DNA of 9,692 nt from Casp-actino8 sp046082625 (lineage in GTDB: Bacteria; Actinomycetota; Acidimicrobiia; Acidimicrobiales; Ilumatobacteraceae). Of this stretch, positions 1 to 6,875 are shown piece by piece. Location: the NCBI GenBank assembly GCA_046082625.1, contig JBJTYE010000140.1, positions 1 through 9,692 on the forward strand, written 5' to 3'. A model generated the notes under the pieces. That model was given only the letters and a program-made list of their open reading frames with translations. It made no database searches and was not told the origin of the DNA. The position numbers were made by a program, and so were the translations under genes. Positions within the stretch are counted from its first letter, which is position 1. Every line of letters starts with the position of its first letter.

Positions 1-2
1 GC

Positions 3-320
3 CAACGCGTCTTTCGAGTGAATACGGCGAGCGAACTACCCGGCGATCTGCACGGCACGGTCGGCGTGACCGCCGGAGCGTCGGCACCCGAGGAATTGGT
101 GGAAGCCGTGATCGCCCGACTGGCGCCGCGAGACGGAGTCACCGAGATCCGCATCACCGATGAAGACGAGTACTTCCCCCCGCCGCGTCAGTTGCGCGAC
201 CTCCAGGTGGGCATCGAGATGGCCAGCACCGTTCTCAGCGGTGGTGATTGGTCTCGGCGCCCGCATGTCGACGATCGATCCCTGGCCGCCAGCGACGTGC
301 TCGCGGCCCTCAGACCGTAG
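3..320 (+). CDS. ispH: 4-hydroxy-3-methylbut-2-enyl diphosphate reductase, C-terminal part (5' end outside window)
   Basis: This is the last 105 codons of IspH, the iron-sulfur enzyme that makes IPP and DMAPP in the final step of the MEP isoprenoid pathway. The frame is open from base 3, so the GTG at 18 is an internal valine, not a start. The family signature VGVTAGASAPEELV lies about 20-33 residues into the fragment; its serine in GASAPE corresponds to the diphosphate-binding serine of the family. The fragment has no cysteine, as expected, since the three cluster-binding cysteines lie further upstream in IspH. After DEYFPPPRQLRDL there is a tail of roughly 40 residues, longer than in E. coli IspH, which ends soon after this motif. 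The TAG stop overlaps the ribosome binding site of the next gene, so the two are probably cotranscribed. Confidence 0.93.
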   Translation, partial: QRVFRVNTASELPGDLHGTVGVTAGASAPEELVEAVIARLAPRDGVTEIRITDEDEYFPPPRQLRDLQVGIEMASTVLSGGDWSRRPHVDDRSLAASDVLAALRP

Positions 321-324
321 GAGA
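319..324 (+). promoter_or_regulatory. Ribosome binding site for the small membrane protein
   Basis: AGGAGA ends 3 bases before the ATG at 328 and includes the last two bases of the ispH stop codon. It fixes the start of the downstream gene at 328 rather than the longer open frame that begins at 160. Confidence 0.75.
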
Positions 325-327
325 GAC

Positions 328-738
328 ATGCTGGAGCCCACCTGGACCACGATTCGACTCTTCCTGCACGTTCTGTCGGCAACGATCTGGGTGGGTGGCC
401 AGGTGGTCCTGGCCGGACTGGTGCCGGCTCTGCGGCGACACGATGCCACGGTCACCAAGGTGGCGGCAAGGGCCTTCAACCGCTTGGCATGGCCGGCATT
501 CGGAGTGGCGGTGCTGACGGGAATCTGGAATCTGATGAGCGTCGACGTGACGGCCACAAATTGGAACTACCAGGTGACCGCATTGGTTCATGTTCTTCTG
601 ACGGGCGTTGCCGGGGCCGCTGCGGCGGTCCACGCCGTCGGCCGCACCCGCCGGGCCTTGGCCCTCGGTGGGGCGATCGGACTGCTGGCGTCCCTCGGGG
701 CACTGTTCGTCGGTCTGCTCCTGCGAACCGGCCGATGA
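328..738 (+). CDS. Small four-helix membrane protein, CopD-like
   Basis: A 136-residue integral membrane protein with four hydrophobic segments at about residues 10-32, 53-72, 84-103 and 109-132. The N-terminal motif LFLHVLSATIWVGGQ, followed by a second helix ending in TGIWNL, resembles the copper-resistance CopD and related DUF families of bacterial inner-membrane proteins. Histidines at 14, 88 and 102 fall in or at the edge of helices and could bind metal or haem, but this is inference. The start is chosen from the strong ribosome binding site just after the ispH stop; only 7 bases separate the two genes, so translation coupling to ispH is likely. The stop TGA directly abuts the stop of the convergent acyl-CoA dehydrogenase gene. 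The exact function is unknown; copper uptake is only one possibility. Confidence 0.8.
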   Translation: MLEPTWTTIRLFLHVLSATIWVGGQVVLAGLVPALRRHDATVTKVAARAFNRLAWPAFGVAVLTGIWNLMSVDVTATNWNYQVTALVHVLLTGVAGAAAAVHAVGRTRRALALGGAIGLLASLGALFVGLLLRTGR

Positions 739-1944
739 TCAGTTGCGCGGCACTTTGCTCCAGGCGACGTCTCGATCAACGCGTACGTCTCCTGGCAGGC
801 CGAGGACGCGCTCTCCGAGAATGTTCCGCATGACCTCGCTCGTTCCGCCTTCGATCGAATTGGCGCGGCTCCGCAAGAACGCTTTCTGAGGGTTCTCGAG
901 GCCCATGGCGAATTCGGGCCGGATCATCTGATAGCCGCTCGGAAAGAGCATTCCCTCGGCACCGAGAAGTGAGACGGCGAAGGAGTAGATGTCCTTGTTC
1001 AACTCGGCCATGGCCAACTTGGCGATCGAACCTTCCGGGCCCGGATCGCCCATCTTGCGGTTCTGCGATGCCCGGATATTGGTGAGACGCAGCAGCTCGG
1101 CGCGAATCCAGAGCTGCATCAGCTCGTCCTTGGTCGCAGCGTCGCGACGGTCGTCGGAGAGGTCCTTCCATACCTTGAGGGCGTCGCGGATGGGACCGGA
1201 GCCCTTCGGCGGGATGGCTCCTCCGATCGACACCCGCTCGTTCATCAAGGTGGTCAGCGACACGCGCCAGCCGTCGCCGACTCCGCCCAGCATCTCTCGA
1301 TGCGGGACGCGAACATCGGTGAAATACACCTCGTTGAACTCGGCCTCGCCGGTGATCTGGTACAGCGGACGGACCTCGACTCCCGGAGCCTGCATGTCGA
1401 CCACGAAGGCCGTCAATCCGGCGTGTTTCACGGCCTCTGGGTCGGTGCGCACGATGAGCAGTCCGAAACGGGACAGATGCGCCAAGGTGGTCCACACCTT
1501 CTGGCCGTTCACGATCCATTCATCGCCATCGCGCACACCTTTGGCCGAGAGTCCGGCGAAATCGGAGCCCGATCCGGGTTCGGAGAACAACTGGCACCAC
1601 ACCTCTTCGCCGGTGAACAAGGGACGCAAGTAGCGCGTCTTCTGTTCGGGGGTGCCCCACACCGCCACCGTGGGTCCGCACATCCCGTGTCCGATGGGAT
1701 TGCGGGCCACCGGATTCGGCGCCCCGGCAGCCGACAGCTTCTCGTTCACGAGACGTTGCAACTTGGGGTTCAGTCCGAGTCCGCCGTGTCCCTCCTCGAA
1801 GTGGATCCATGCCAATCCGGCATCGAACTGGGCACCGAGGAAGGCGGTGGGATCGGTGGAGTGCGGCGGGAAATCCTCGAGTAGGCGATCCACGATGGTG
1901 GAGACGCGCTGTTCGTCGGCGGTGAGGATGGCGGCGGTGGTCAT
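739..1944 (-). CDS. Acyl-CoA dehydrogenase family protein (FadE-like)
   Basis: A 401-residue FAD flavoprotein of the acyl-CoA dehydrogenase fold, which normally introduces the alpha-beta double bond into an acyl-CoA in beta-oxidation. Visible signatures are EPGSGSD at 122-128 and WIVNGQKVWTT at 143-153 (flavin and substrate contacts), FNEVYFTDVRVP at 203-214, and IEGGTSEVMRNILGERVLGLP near the C-terminus. Glu365 in IEGGTSE sits where the catalytic base of the family is found, which favours a true dehydrogenase over a monooxygenase of the same fold. The start is ATG at 1944, five bases after a perfect AGGAGG; an upstream in-frame start at 2004 would add 20 arginine-rich residues and overlap the previous gene. 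It lies 56 bases after the flavin reductase-like gene on the same strand. Substrate chain length cannot be read from the sequence. Confidence 0.93.
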   Translation of the reverse strand: MTTAAILTADEQRVSTIVDRLLEDFPPHSTDPTAFLGAQFDAGLAWIHFEEGHGGLGLNPKLQRLVNEKLSAAGAPNPVARNPIGHGMCGPTVAVWGTPEQKTRYLRPLFTGEEVWCQLFSEPGSGSDFAGLSAKGVRDGDEWIVNGQKVWTTLAHLSRFGLLIVRTDPEAVKHAGLTAFVVDMQAPGVEVRPLYQITGEAEFNEVYFTDVRVPHREMLGGVGDGWRVSLTTLMNERVSIGGAIPPKGSGPIRDALKVWKDLSDDRRDAATKDELMQLWIRAELLRLTNIRASQNRKMGDPGPEGSIAKLAMAELNKDIYSFAVSLLGAEGMLFPSGYQMIRPEFAMGLENPQKAFLRSRANSIEGGTSEVMRNILGERVLGLPGDVRVDRDVAWSKVPRN

Positions 1945-1949
1945 GTTGT

Positions 1950-1955
1950 CCTCCT
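1950..1955 (-). promoter_or_regulatory. Ribosome binding site of the acyl-CoA dehydrogenase gene
   Basis: AGGAGG on the minus strand, 5 bases before the ATG at 1944. It decides the start codon against the longer open frame from 2004. Confidence 0.85.
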
Positions 1956-1969
1956 GAGGGTGTGGCTGA

Positions 1970-1975
1970 AATGTA
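1970..1975 (-). promoter_or_regulatory. Possible internal -10 box before the acyl-CoA dehydrogenase gene
   Basis: TACATT on the minus strand would place a transcription start near 1963, giving a leader of about 19 bases that contains the AGGAGG. No -35 match is visible. It would let the dehydrogenase be expressed apart from the two genes upstream. Confidence 0.3.
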
Positions 1976-2000
1976 TCCAAGACCCGGCGACGGCGAGATG

Positions 2001-2585
2001 TCAATCGGCATCGGGTTCGAAGGAACTGTCGTATCCGGCAGCCGCCAAACGATCGAGGAGCGCGTCACGCACCGAAGAGCCCGGCTCCCGGGCCCGCTCG
2101 GACGCGATCCGCCAGCCGAGCCGACTCGAATACGTCAGCGGAGGTTGCCCGAGACGACCCGGCATGACGTCGGTCACAGTGGCGAAGAAGAGGACGTGAT
2201 CGGCGACGACCTTGCGATCCACCACGGCGCAGCGCAACCAAGCGATGGCATCGACGACCACGGGCAACGATCCGGATTCCAGAATCCAGTCGGTGACGTA
2301 TTCCTGGGCGATGTGGCGGAACTTGCGTCCCGGATACGAGAAGTACTGTCCGACTCCCACTTGGTCTCCTGCCAAGAGAGACACCGAAAAGACTCCGGAA
2401 GACTCGATCAAGGGATACGTGTCGTGCCGAGGTGAGACCGAGGCCATCACGATGGGTTCGTCGAAGCTCACCTGGGTGACCCAATGACTGCAGTAGAGAC
2501 GCTGGATACCGTCGTTCTCGGCGCCCACGACCTGGACCCCGTGCATCATCTGGCCGAGGGAGCGTTTCAGTTCACGATCGATCAC
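2001..2585 (-). CDS. Flavin reductase-like FMN-binding protein
   Basis: A 194-residue protein matching the flavin reductase-like split-barrel family, which binds FMN or FAD and in many members passes reduced flavin to a partner monooxygenase. Supporting segments are the start LGQMMHGVQVVGAENDG (about 10-26), the block SFDEPIVMASVSPRHDTYPLIESSGVFSVSLL from about 40 (dP-(x)-v and sg-F-V patterns typical of the barrel), and DHVLFFATVTDV at about 129-140, equivalent to the DH-h-h-x-G-x-V strand of the family. The start is GTG at 2585; a weak GGAG lies 10 bases upstream and no other in-frame start exists nearby. It lies 58 bases after the SirB1-like gene and 56 bases before the acyl-CoA dehydrogenase, all on the minus strand. 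It could serve that enzyme, the LLM proteins further along, or an unlinked partner. Confidence 0.85.
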   Translation of the reverse strand: MIDRELKRSLGQMMHGVQVVGAENDGIQRLYCSHWVTQVSFDEPIVMASVSPRHDTYPLIESSGVFSVSLLAGDQVGVGQYFSYPGRKFRHIAQEYVTDWILESGSLPVVVDAIAWLRCAVVDRKVVADHVLFFATVTDVMPGRLGQPPLTYSSRLGWRIASERAREPGSSVRDALLDRLAAAGYDSSFEPDAD

Positions 2586-2643
2586 GATGTTCCATCTCCA
2601 CGTCTTCGATTCCCGGATGCTCCTTGTTCAAGCTTCCGCCGAC

Positions 2644-3360
2644 CTAATTGAACGGGGCCAAGGCCCGTCGTCGCTCCGATGCCTCGACCGCTCCGATTCC
2701 CGGCAGCCGCGACCGAAGGATCATGACGGACCTCAGGGCGATGGCGTCACGTTGGCGCTCGTAAATAGCCTTCAAATTGTTGAGGACGCGTTCGACGATC
2801 CCGAGCGATGGTGTGACGGCCAGGAAACGTCGATCGAAGGGTTGATGACGTCCGGCCACCCGATGGAACAGGTCGCGGCATTGCTCGGCGTCGAGAATCT
2901 CCCCTCCATGGAAGGGATCGACGAAGCGGTCCGGGATCAGACCGTTCACCGGGGACACCCCGACCAGGAAATGAGCCGGCATACCGACGCCGGACAACTG
3001 CACCCCACACCGCCGCCCGACTTCCATCGTGACGATCGACAGCGAGATCGGGATCCCGAAGCGACGTTCGAGGACCCGGTGCAAGAGTGAGTTCTCGGGC
3101 GCGTAGTAGTCCTGGCGGTTTCCGCGGAATGGACGGGGAGGGCCGAAGAGGACCCGCACCAGATCTTCCAAGGACGATGGCGGGATCTCGGCGGCGATGC
3201 GGTCCAGGCGCGCCAAGACCTCGTCCACGTGAACCTGGTCCCGAGGGCACAGTGCGGCTCCGATCACGGCGACGGTCTCGTCGAGCGGCAGGTGTGGGCC
3301 GCGTTCGATCAGGGCTGTGAAGCGGTCGAGAAGAACGTCGAACTCGGAACCGGACTCCAC
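2644..3360 (-). CDS. SirB1/transglutaminase-like protein
   Basis: A 238-residue cytoplasmic protein of the SirB1 type, a branch of the transglutaminase-like superfamily. The order of motifs fits: NRQDYYAPENSLLHRVLERR (about 81-100), GIPISLSIV (102-110), GVGMPAHFLVG (125-134), FVDPFHGGEIL (146-156) and a helical C-terminal part with VERVLNNLKAIYERQRD (about 189-205), common in this family. His130 and Asp148 stand where the transglutaminase His and Asp lie, but the nucleophile region GIPISLS has no cysteine, so peptidase or transglutaminase activity is doubtful. The start GTG at 3360 has no Shine-Dalgarno sequence and lies 7 bases after TAGGTT, suggesting a leaderless message. It is first in a probable three-gene operon with the flavin reductase-like and acyl-CoA dehydrogenase genes. 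The molecular role of SirB1 proteins is poorly defined. Confidence 0.83.
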   Translation of the reverse strand: MESGSEFDVLLDRFTALIERGPHLPLDETVAVIGAALCPRDQVHVDEVLARLDRIAAEIPPSSLEDLVRVLFGPPRPFRGNRQDYYAPENSLLHRVLERRFGIPISLSIVTMEVGRRCGVQLSGVGMPAHFLVGVSPVNGLIPDRFVDPFHGGEILDAEQCRDLFHRVAGRHQPFDRRFLAVTPSLGIVERVLNNLKAIYERQRDAIALRSVMILRSRLPGIGAVEASERRRALAPFN

Positions 3361-3367
3361 CCGTGAA

Positions 3368-3373
3368 AACCTA
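3368..3373 (-). promoter_or_regulatory. Putative -10 box for a leaderless SirB1-like transcript
   Basis: TAGGTT on the minus strand, ending 7 bases before the GTG at 3360, so transcription would start at or next to the start codon. This TANNNT-plus-7 arrangement is the known layout of leaderless actinobacterial promoters. No -35 element is visible. It is only 6 bases from the opposing -10 box at 3380-3385. Confidence 0.5.
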
Positions 3374-3379
3374 GGGCAC

Positions 3380-3385
3380 TACGAT
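3380..3385 (+). promoter_or_regulatory. Putative -10 box for a leaderless acyl-CoA synthetase transcript
   Basis: TACGAT ends exactly 7 bases before the ATG at 3393, and no Shine-Dalgarno sequence precedes that ATG. The spacing predicts a transcript beginning at the start codon. A -35 element is not visible at the expected place, which would lie at the edge of the divergent gene. Confidence 0.55.
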
Positions 3386-3392
3386 CGAAGTC

Positions 3393-4943
3393 ATGCATAT
3401 CGGAGTCCACGCATCCTCGACGCCCGACAAACCTGCTCTGGTCATGGCCGGTTCCGGTTTCACCCAGACCTTCGCCGAACTGGATGCCGCCGCCAACAGA
3501 TTGTCCCAGTTGCTCCGCAACGCCGGTCTGCAACCGGGCGACCACGTGGCGCTGTGTCTCGAGAACCACGACCGCTATCTGGAGATCCTCTGGGGCTGCC
3601 AGTACGCCGGGCTCGTGTACACGGCAGCGTCCTCGCGGCTCACCAGCAACGAACTCTCCTACATCCTCAACGACTGCGGTGCCAAGGCCTACATCACCTC
3701 CAAGTACAAGGCCGACCAGGCCGCAGAAATCGTGGAGGCGACGCCGAACGTCGGCTTGCGGCTCATGCTCGATGGAACCATTCCCGGGTACGAGAGTTAC
3801 GAGAATGCCGTGGCCGGCCAGTCCCCGACGCCTCTCCCCGATCGCATCGCCGGAACGGACATGCTCTACTCGTCGGGAACCACCGGCCAGCCCAAGGGGG
3901 TCACCAAGCCCTTCGTGGCATTGCCCCTCGATGAGACCCCGACATCGGTGGCTCCCATGATCGGCATGTTGTTCGGGTTCACCTCCGACAGCGTGTACTT
4001 GTCGCCGGCCCCGATGTATCACGCCGCTCCCCTCCGCTTCACCATGGCCGCCCAGAGCGTCGGAAGCACCGCGGTGGTCATGGAGCACTTCGATCCCGAG
4101 CAGTACTTGAAGGCGGTCCAGCAATACCGAGTCACACACAGCCAGGTCGTTCCGACCATGTTCGTTCGGCTCCTCAAACTGGATCCGGACGTGCGGGGCA
4201 AGTACGACGTCTCCTCACTGCAGGCGGTCATCCATGCCGCCGCTCCGTGTCCCATTCCGGTGAAGAAGCAGATGATCGAGTGGTTCGGGCCGATCATCCA
4301 CGAGTACTACGCCGGAACCGAGGGCAATGGTTTCGTGTATTGCAACAGCGATATGTGGCTCGGCCATGAAGGAACGGTGGGCATGCCGATCGGATGCACC
4401 GTTCACATCGTCGGCGACGACGGTGAAGAGCTTCCCACCTACGAGAGCGGCACGATCTTCTTCGAGGGCGGGGCGGAGTTCGAGTACCACAACGACGCCG
4501 AGAAGACCAAGAGCTCGCGACATCCCAAAGGTTGGAGCACGCTCGGCGACGTGGGATATCTCGACAAGGACGGATTCCTGTATCTGACCGACCGCAAGGC
4601 CTACATGATCATCTCCGGCGGAGTGAACATCTATCCGCAGGAAGCGGAGAACGCCCTGGTGACCCATCCCAAGGTGGTCGACGTGGCCGTCTTCGGTGTG
4701 CCGAACGAGGATTTCGGCGAGGAGGTCAAAGCGGTGGTCCAGCCGGCCAAGATGCCCGCCGATCCCGAGGAGGCTCGGGCGCTGGAACGCGAGCTGATCG
4801 ACTACTGCAAGTCCCAGTTGGCCGATGTGAAGTGTCCGCGCTCGGTGGACTTCCGCGAGGAACTGCCGCGACATCCGACCGGCAAGTTGTACAAGCGGAT
4901 TCTGAAGGACGAGTACTGGAAAAACTCCGGCCGCACGATTTGA
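3393..4943 (+). CDS. AMP-forming acyl-CoA synthetase (FadD-like)
   Basis: A 516-residue member of the ANL adenylating superfamily, activating a carboxylic acid to its CoA thioester through an acyl-AMP intermediate. The ordered core motifs are all present: the phosphate loop YSSGTTGQPKGV at 159-170, LSPAPMYHAAPL at 203-214, YYAGTEG at 305-311, GDVGYLDKDGFLYLTDRK at 385-402 with Asp386 (ribose contact) and Arg401, the hinge and SGGVNIYP at 408-415, and PTGKLYKR near the C-terminus with catalytic Lys498. The overall pattern resembles fatty-acid and bile-acid type CoA ligases of actinobacteria; the substrate is not determined. The ATG start has no ribosome binding site but a -10 box 7 bases away. 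Its stop overlaps the TTG start of the phosphodiesterase, so the two form an operon. Confidence 0.95.
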   Translation: MHIGVHASSTPDKPALVMAGSGFTQTFAELDAAANRLSQLLRNAGLQPGDHVALCLENHDRYLEILWGCQYAGLVYTAASSRLTSNELSYILNDCGAKAYITSKYKADQAAEIVEATPNVGLRLMLDGTIPGYESYENAVAGQSPTPLPDRIAGTDMLYSSGTTGQPKGVTKPFVALPLDETPTSVAPMIGMLFGFTSDSVYLSPAPMYHAAPLRFTMAAQSVGSTAVVMEHFDPEQYLKAVQQYRVTHSQVVPTMFVRLLKLDPDVRGKYDVSSLQAVIHAAAPCPIPVKKQMIEWFGPIIHEYYAGTEGNGFVYCNSDMWLGHEGTVGMPIGCTVHIVGDDGEELPTYESGTIFFEGGAEFEYHNDAEKTKSSRHPKGWSTLGDVGYLDKDGFLYLTDRKAYMIISGGVNIYPQEAENALVTHPKVVDVAVFGVPNEDFGEEVKAVVQPAKMPADPEEARALERELIDYCKSQLADVKCPRSVDFREELPRHPTGKLYKRILKDEYWKNSGRTI

Positions 4944-5683
4944 GCCGCGTCCATCCCTTCCTGGCCCCGAACGTCGGCGGCGGGTTCATTCCTTTCGCCC
5001 ATCGCGGTGGCAGTCCGGCGCACGCAGAGAATTCGCTGTCGGCCTTCCGCCACGCCTGGAGCTTGGGATTCAGGTACCTCGAGACCGATGTTCAAGTGAC
5101 AGCAGACGGAGTCCTGGTGGCTTTCCACGACGACGACCTGCATCGAACTTGTGGTCTGCCCCAACTGATCAGCGAGATGACCTGGAATCAGGTGCAACGG
5201 GCCCGTATCGACGGACTGGAGCCCATTCCCCGACTGGTGGATCTCCTGGAGGAGTTTCCGACGGCCCATGTGAACATCGATGCCAAGAGTGACGCCTCGG
5301 TCGATCCCCTGGTCGAGATTCTTCGTCGAACGGCATCACTTGACCGGGTCTGCATCGGATCCTTCAGTCACCGCCGGTTGCGCCGCATCCGTGACATCCT
5401 CGGCGAGGCGGTGTGCACGAGTGCCAGCCCGGTCGAGGTGGCCCAATGGATGGCCGGTCGTCGACTCGTCGGTCCGAACTGCTGGCAGGTGCCCGTGAAG
5501 AACGGATCCTTGCGTGTGGTGACCGAACGGCGGGTGGCGCGTACGAACCAGCCGATTCACGTCTGGACGGTGGACGACCCGACCGTCATGCAACATCTGA
5601 TCGACATCGGCGTCCAGGGCATCATGACCGACCGGGCCGATGTCCTGCGTGACGTGGCCCGAAGCAACGGCTTGTGGCCGTGA
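4940..5683 (+). CDS. Glycerophosphodiester phosphodiesterase
   Basis: A 247-residue TIM-barrel phosphodiesterase that would cleave glycerophosphodiesters, the deacylated phospholipids, to glycerol-3-phosphate and an alcohol. The family residues are visible: AHRGGSPAHAENS with His21-Arg22, YLETDVQ with Glu48 and Asp50, AFHDDDLHRT with His63, VNIDAKSD with Asp114 at the second metal-ligand region, and the end block VWTVDD followed by GIMTDRADVL. There is no signal peptide, so it is cytoplasmic. I place the start at TTG 4940, forming a TTGA overlap with the synthetase stop, because the family homology begins at HPFL five codons later and no ATG or GTG is available there. This implies translational coupling. 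The downstream stop lies 3 bases from the convergent LLM gene. Confidence 0.9.
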   Translation: MSRVHPFLAPNVGGGFIPFAHRGGSPAHAENSLSAFRHAWSLGFRYLETDVQVTADGVLVAFHDDDLHRTCGLPQLISEMTWNQVQRARIDGLEPIPRLVDLLEEFPTAHVNIDAKSDASVDPLVEILRRTASLDRVCIGSFSHRRLRRIRDILGEAVCTSASPVEVAQWMAGRRLVGPNCWQVPVKNGSLRVVTERRVARTNQPIHVWTVDDPTVMQHLIDIGVQGIMTDRADVLRDVARSNGLWP

Positions 5684-5686
5684 ACC

Positions 5687-6847
5687 TCACTTGACGAGCG
5701 GCACGACCTCGTTCATGAAACGACCCATCTGCTCGTCAGCCTTCTTGTAGGAGTCCCCGAGCATGTGCGGGAAGATGGTCAGATACTCGAGGCCCACCAA
5801 GTCCTTGTAGAACTGTACTCCTTCGGCGACCTGTTCCGGCGTACCGAGCAGAATGGTCTTGTTGTCGACCGATTCCTGCAACGTGGGAATCAACCCGGGT
5901 TTGGCAGGCTTACCGTCCTCGCCCATGTAGCCCCGGCTCCATCCATAGGGACCGAGGAACTTCCAGAATTCGTCATGACCCGGGGTGGCCGACTTCCACG
6001 CTTCTTCATAGGAGTCCTCGACCCGCACCGAGATCACCAGCATTCTCTTGGCACCAGCGGCGGGAGCCTGGCCCAGGGCGGCTTCCTGCTTTTCGGCGTA
6101 GGAATCCCAGAAACGCTTGATGAAGCTGTAGTGCTGGTTCCAGAACACCGCCGAATGACCGACGCGGGCCACGTAGTCCAACGTCGGCGGACTGGTCACC
6201 GCTTGCCAGATCTCGAAGGGATAGATCGGACGGGGAACGAGGGTGAGCGATTGAACGGTCGAGCCCCGATCGGGGATCCCCGGCAGCGGGATCTGGAAAT
6301 GCTTGCCGGAGTAGGAGAACGTTTCCTGGGTCAAGGCCCGACGAACGATCTCCATCGACTCCTCGAAGACCTCCCGGTTCAATTCGTCGTCGGCGCTCTT
6401 CTCCGGATTGTCGTGCGATCCGATGGAGACACCCTTCTCGTTGAGATGGAGGACTTCGCGGGGAACGGTGCCACGTCCGACACCGAGCACGCCACGTCCG
6501 CCGGAGAGATTGTGGAGGGTGGCGAAATCCTCGGCCAAGCGAAGGGGATTCCACTGGGGCACCACGTTGAACATGGCACCCAACTTGATGTTCTTGGTCT
6601 GAGCGGCGATCCAGGCCGAGATGAGAAGTCCGTTGGGGATGACTTCGTATCCCTCGTACTGGAAGTGGTGCTCGGTGGTCCAGAACGACTCGAAGCCCAG
6701 GCGATCGGCTTCGATGGCCGAATTCACGTAGTCCAGGGTGGCCTTCCACATGTGGTCGTTGGAGTACCGACGATCAAGTGGTGCCGGCGGACCGGCGCCT
6801 GCGTCGTTCATCTCGACGCCACCGAAGAAAAACGCTCCGATCTTCAC
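5687..6847 (-). CDS. LLM class flavin-dependent oxidoreductase
   Basis: A 386-residue luciferase-like monooxygenase family protein using FMN or F420. Evidence: the N-terminal strand MKIGAFFFGGVEM, ADRLGFESFWTTEHHF at about 48-62 (the conserved helix and EHH of the family), then PLRLAEDFATLHNLSGGRGVLGVGRG at 101-126, which forms the flavin-phosphate region, and the C-terminal LLGTPEQVAEGVQFY segment. The length fits the bacterial-luciferase-like subgroup. The start is GTG at 6847, five bases after a perfect AGGAGG; a longer open frame from 6898 would run into the preceding gene. It lies 28 bases after the amidohydrolase stop on the same strand, so they are very likely cotranscribed and may act on the same compound. 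Substrate unknown; the flavin reductase-like gene at 2001-2585 is a possible electron-supplying partner if the cofactor is FMN. Confidence 0.92.
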   Translation of the reverse strand: MKIGAFFFGGVEMNDAGAGPPAPLDRRYSNDHMWKATLDYVNSAIEADRLGFESFWTTEHHFQYEGYEVIPNGLLISAWIAAQTKNIKLGAMFNVVPQWNPLRLAEDFATLHNLSGGRGVLGVGRGTVPREVLHLNEKGVSIGSHDNPEKSADDELNREVFEESMEIVRRALTQETFSYSGKHFQIPLPGIPDRGSTVQSLTLVPRPIYPFEIWQAVTSPPTLDYVARVGHSAVFWNQHYSFIKRFWDSYAEKQEAALGQAPAAGAKRMLVISVRVEDSYEEAWKSATPGHDEFWKFLGPYGWSRGYMGEDGKPAKPGLIPTLQESVDNKTILLGTPEQVAEGVQFYKDLVGLEYLTIFPHMLGDSYKKADEQMGRFMNEVVPLVK

Positions 6848-6852
6848 CGTTA

Positions 6853-6858
6853 CCTCCT
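6853..6858 (-). promoter_or_regulatory. Ribosome binding site of the first LLM gene
   Basis: AGGAGG on the minus strand, 5 bases before the GTG at 6847. It identifies GTG as the true start of the oxidoreductase. Confidence 0.85.
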
Positions 6859-6875
6859 GCTCTCCGCTTCGGACC

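Noticed and set aside
272..277. Frequent CGATCG hexamers (for example here, 674-679 and 852-857) as a possible regulatory or modification repeat
   Set aside because: They sit mostly inside coding frames at common Asp, Ile and Arg codons, with no regular spacing, so codon preference explains them.
3309..4874. Long minus-strand open frames (276 and 219 codons) opposite the acyl-CoA synthetase
   Set aside because: They are antisense to a protein with all ANL motifs in order; the first also overlaps the divergent gene start. No recognisable product.
4532..4939. Upstream extension of the phosphodiesterase frame inside the synthetase gene
   Set aside because: The translation there is a shadow of the synthetase frame; phosphodiesterase homology begins at HPFL right after the TTG at 4940.
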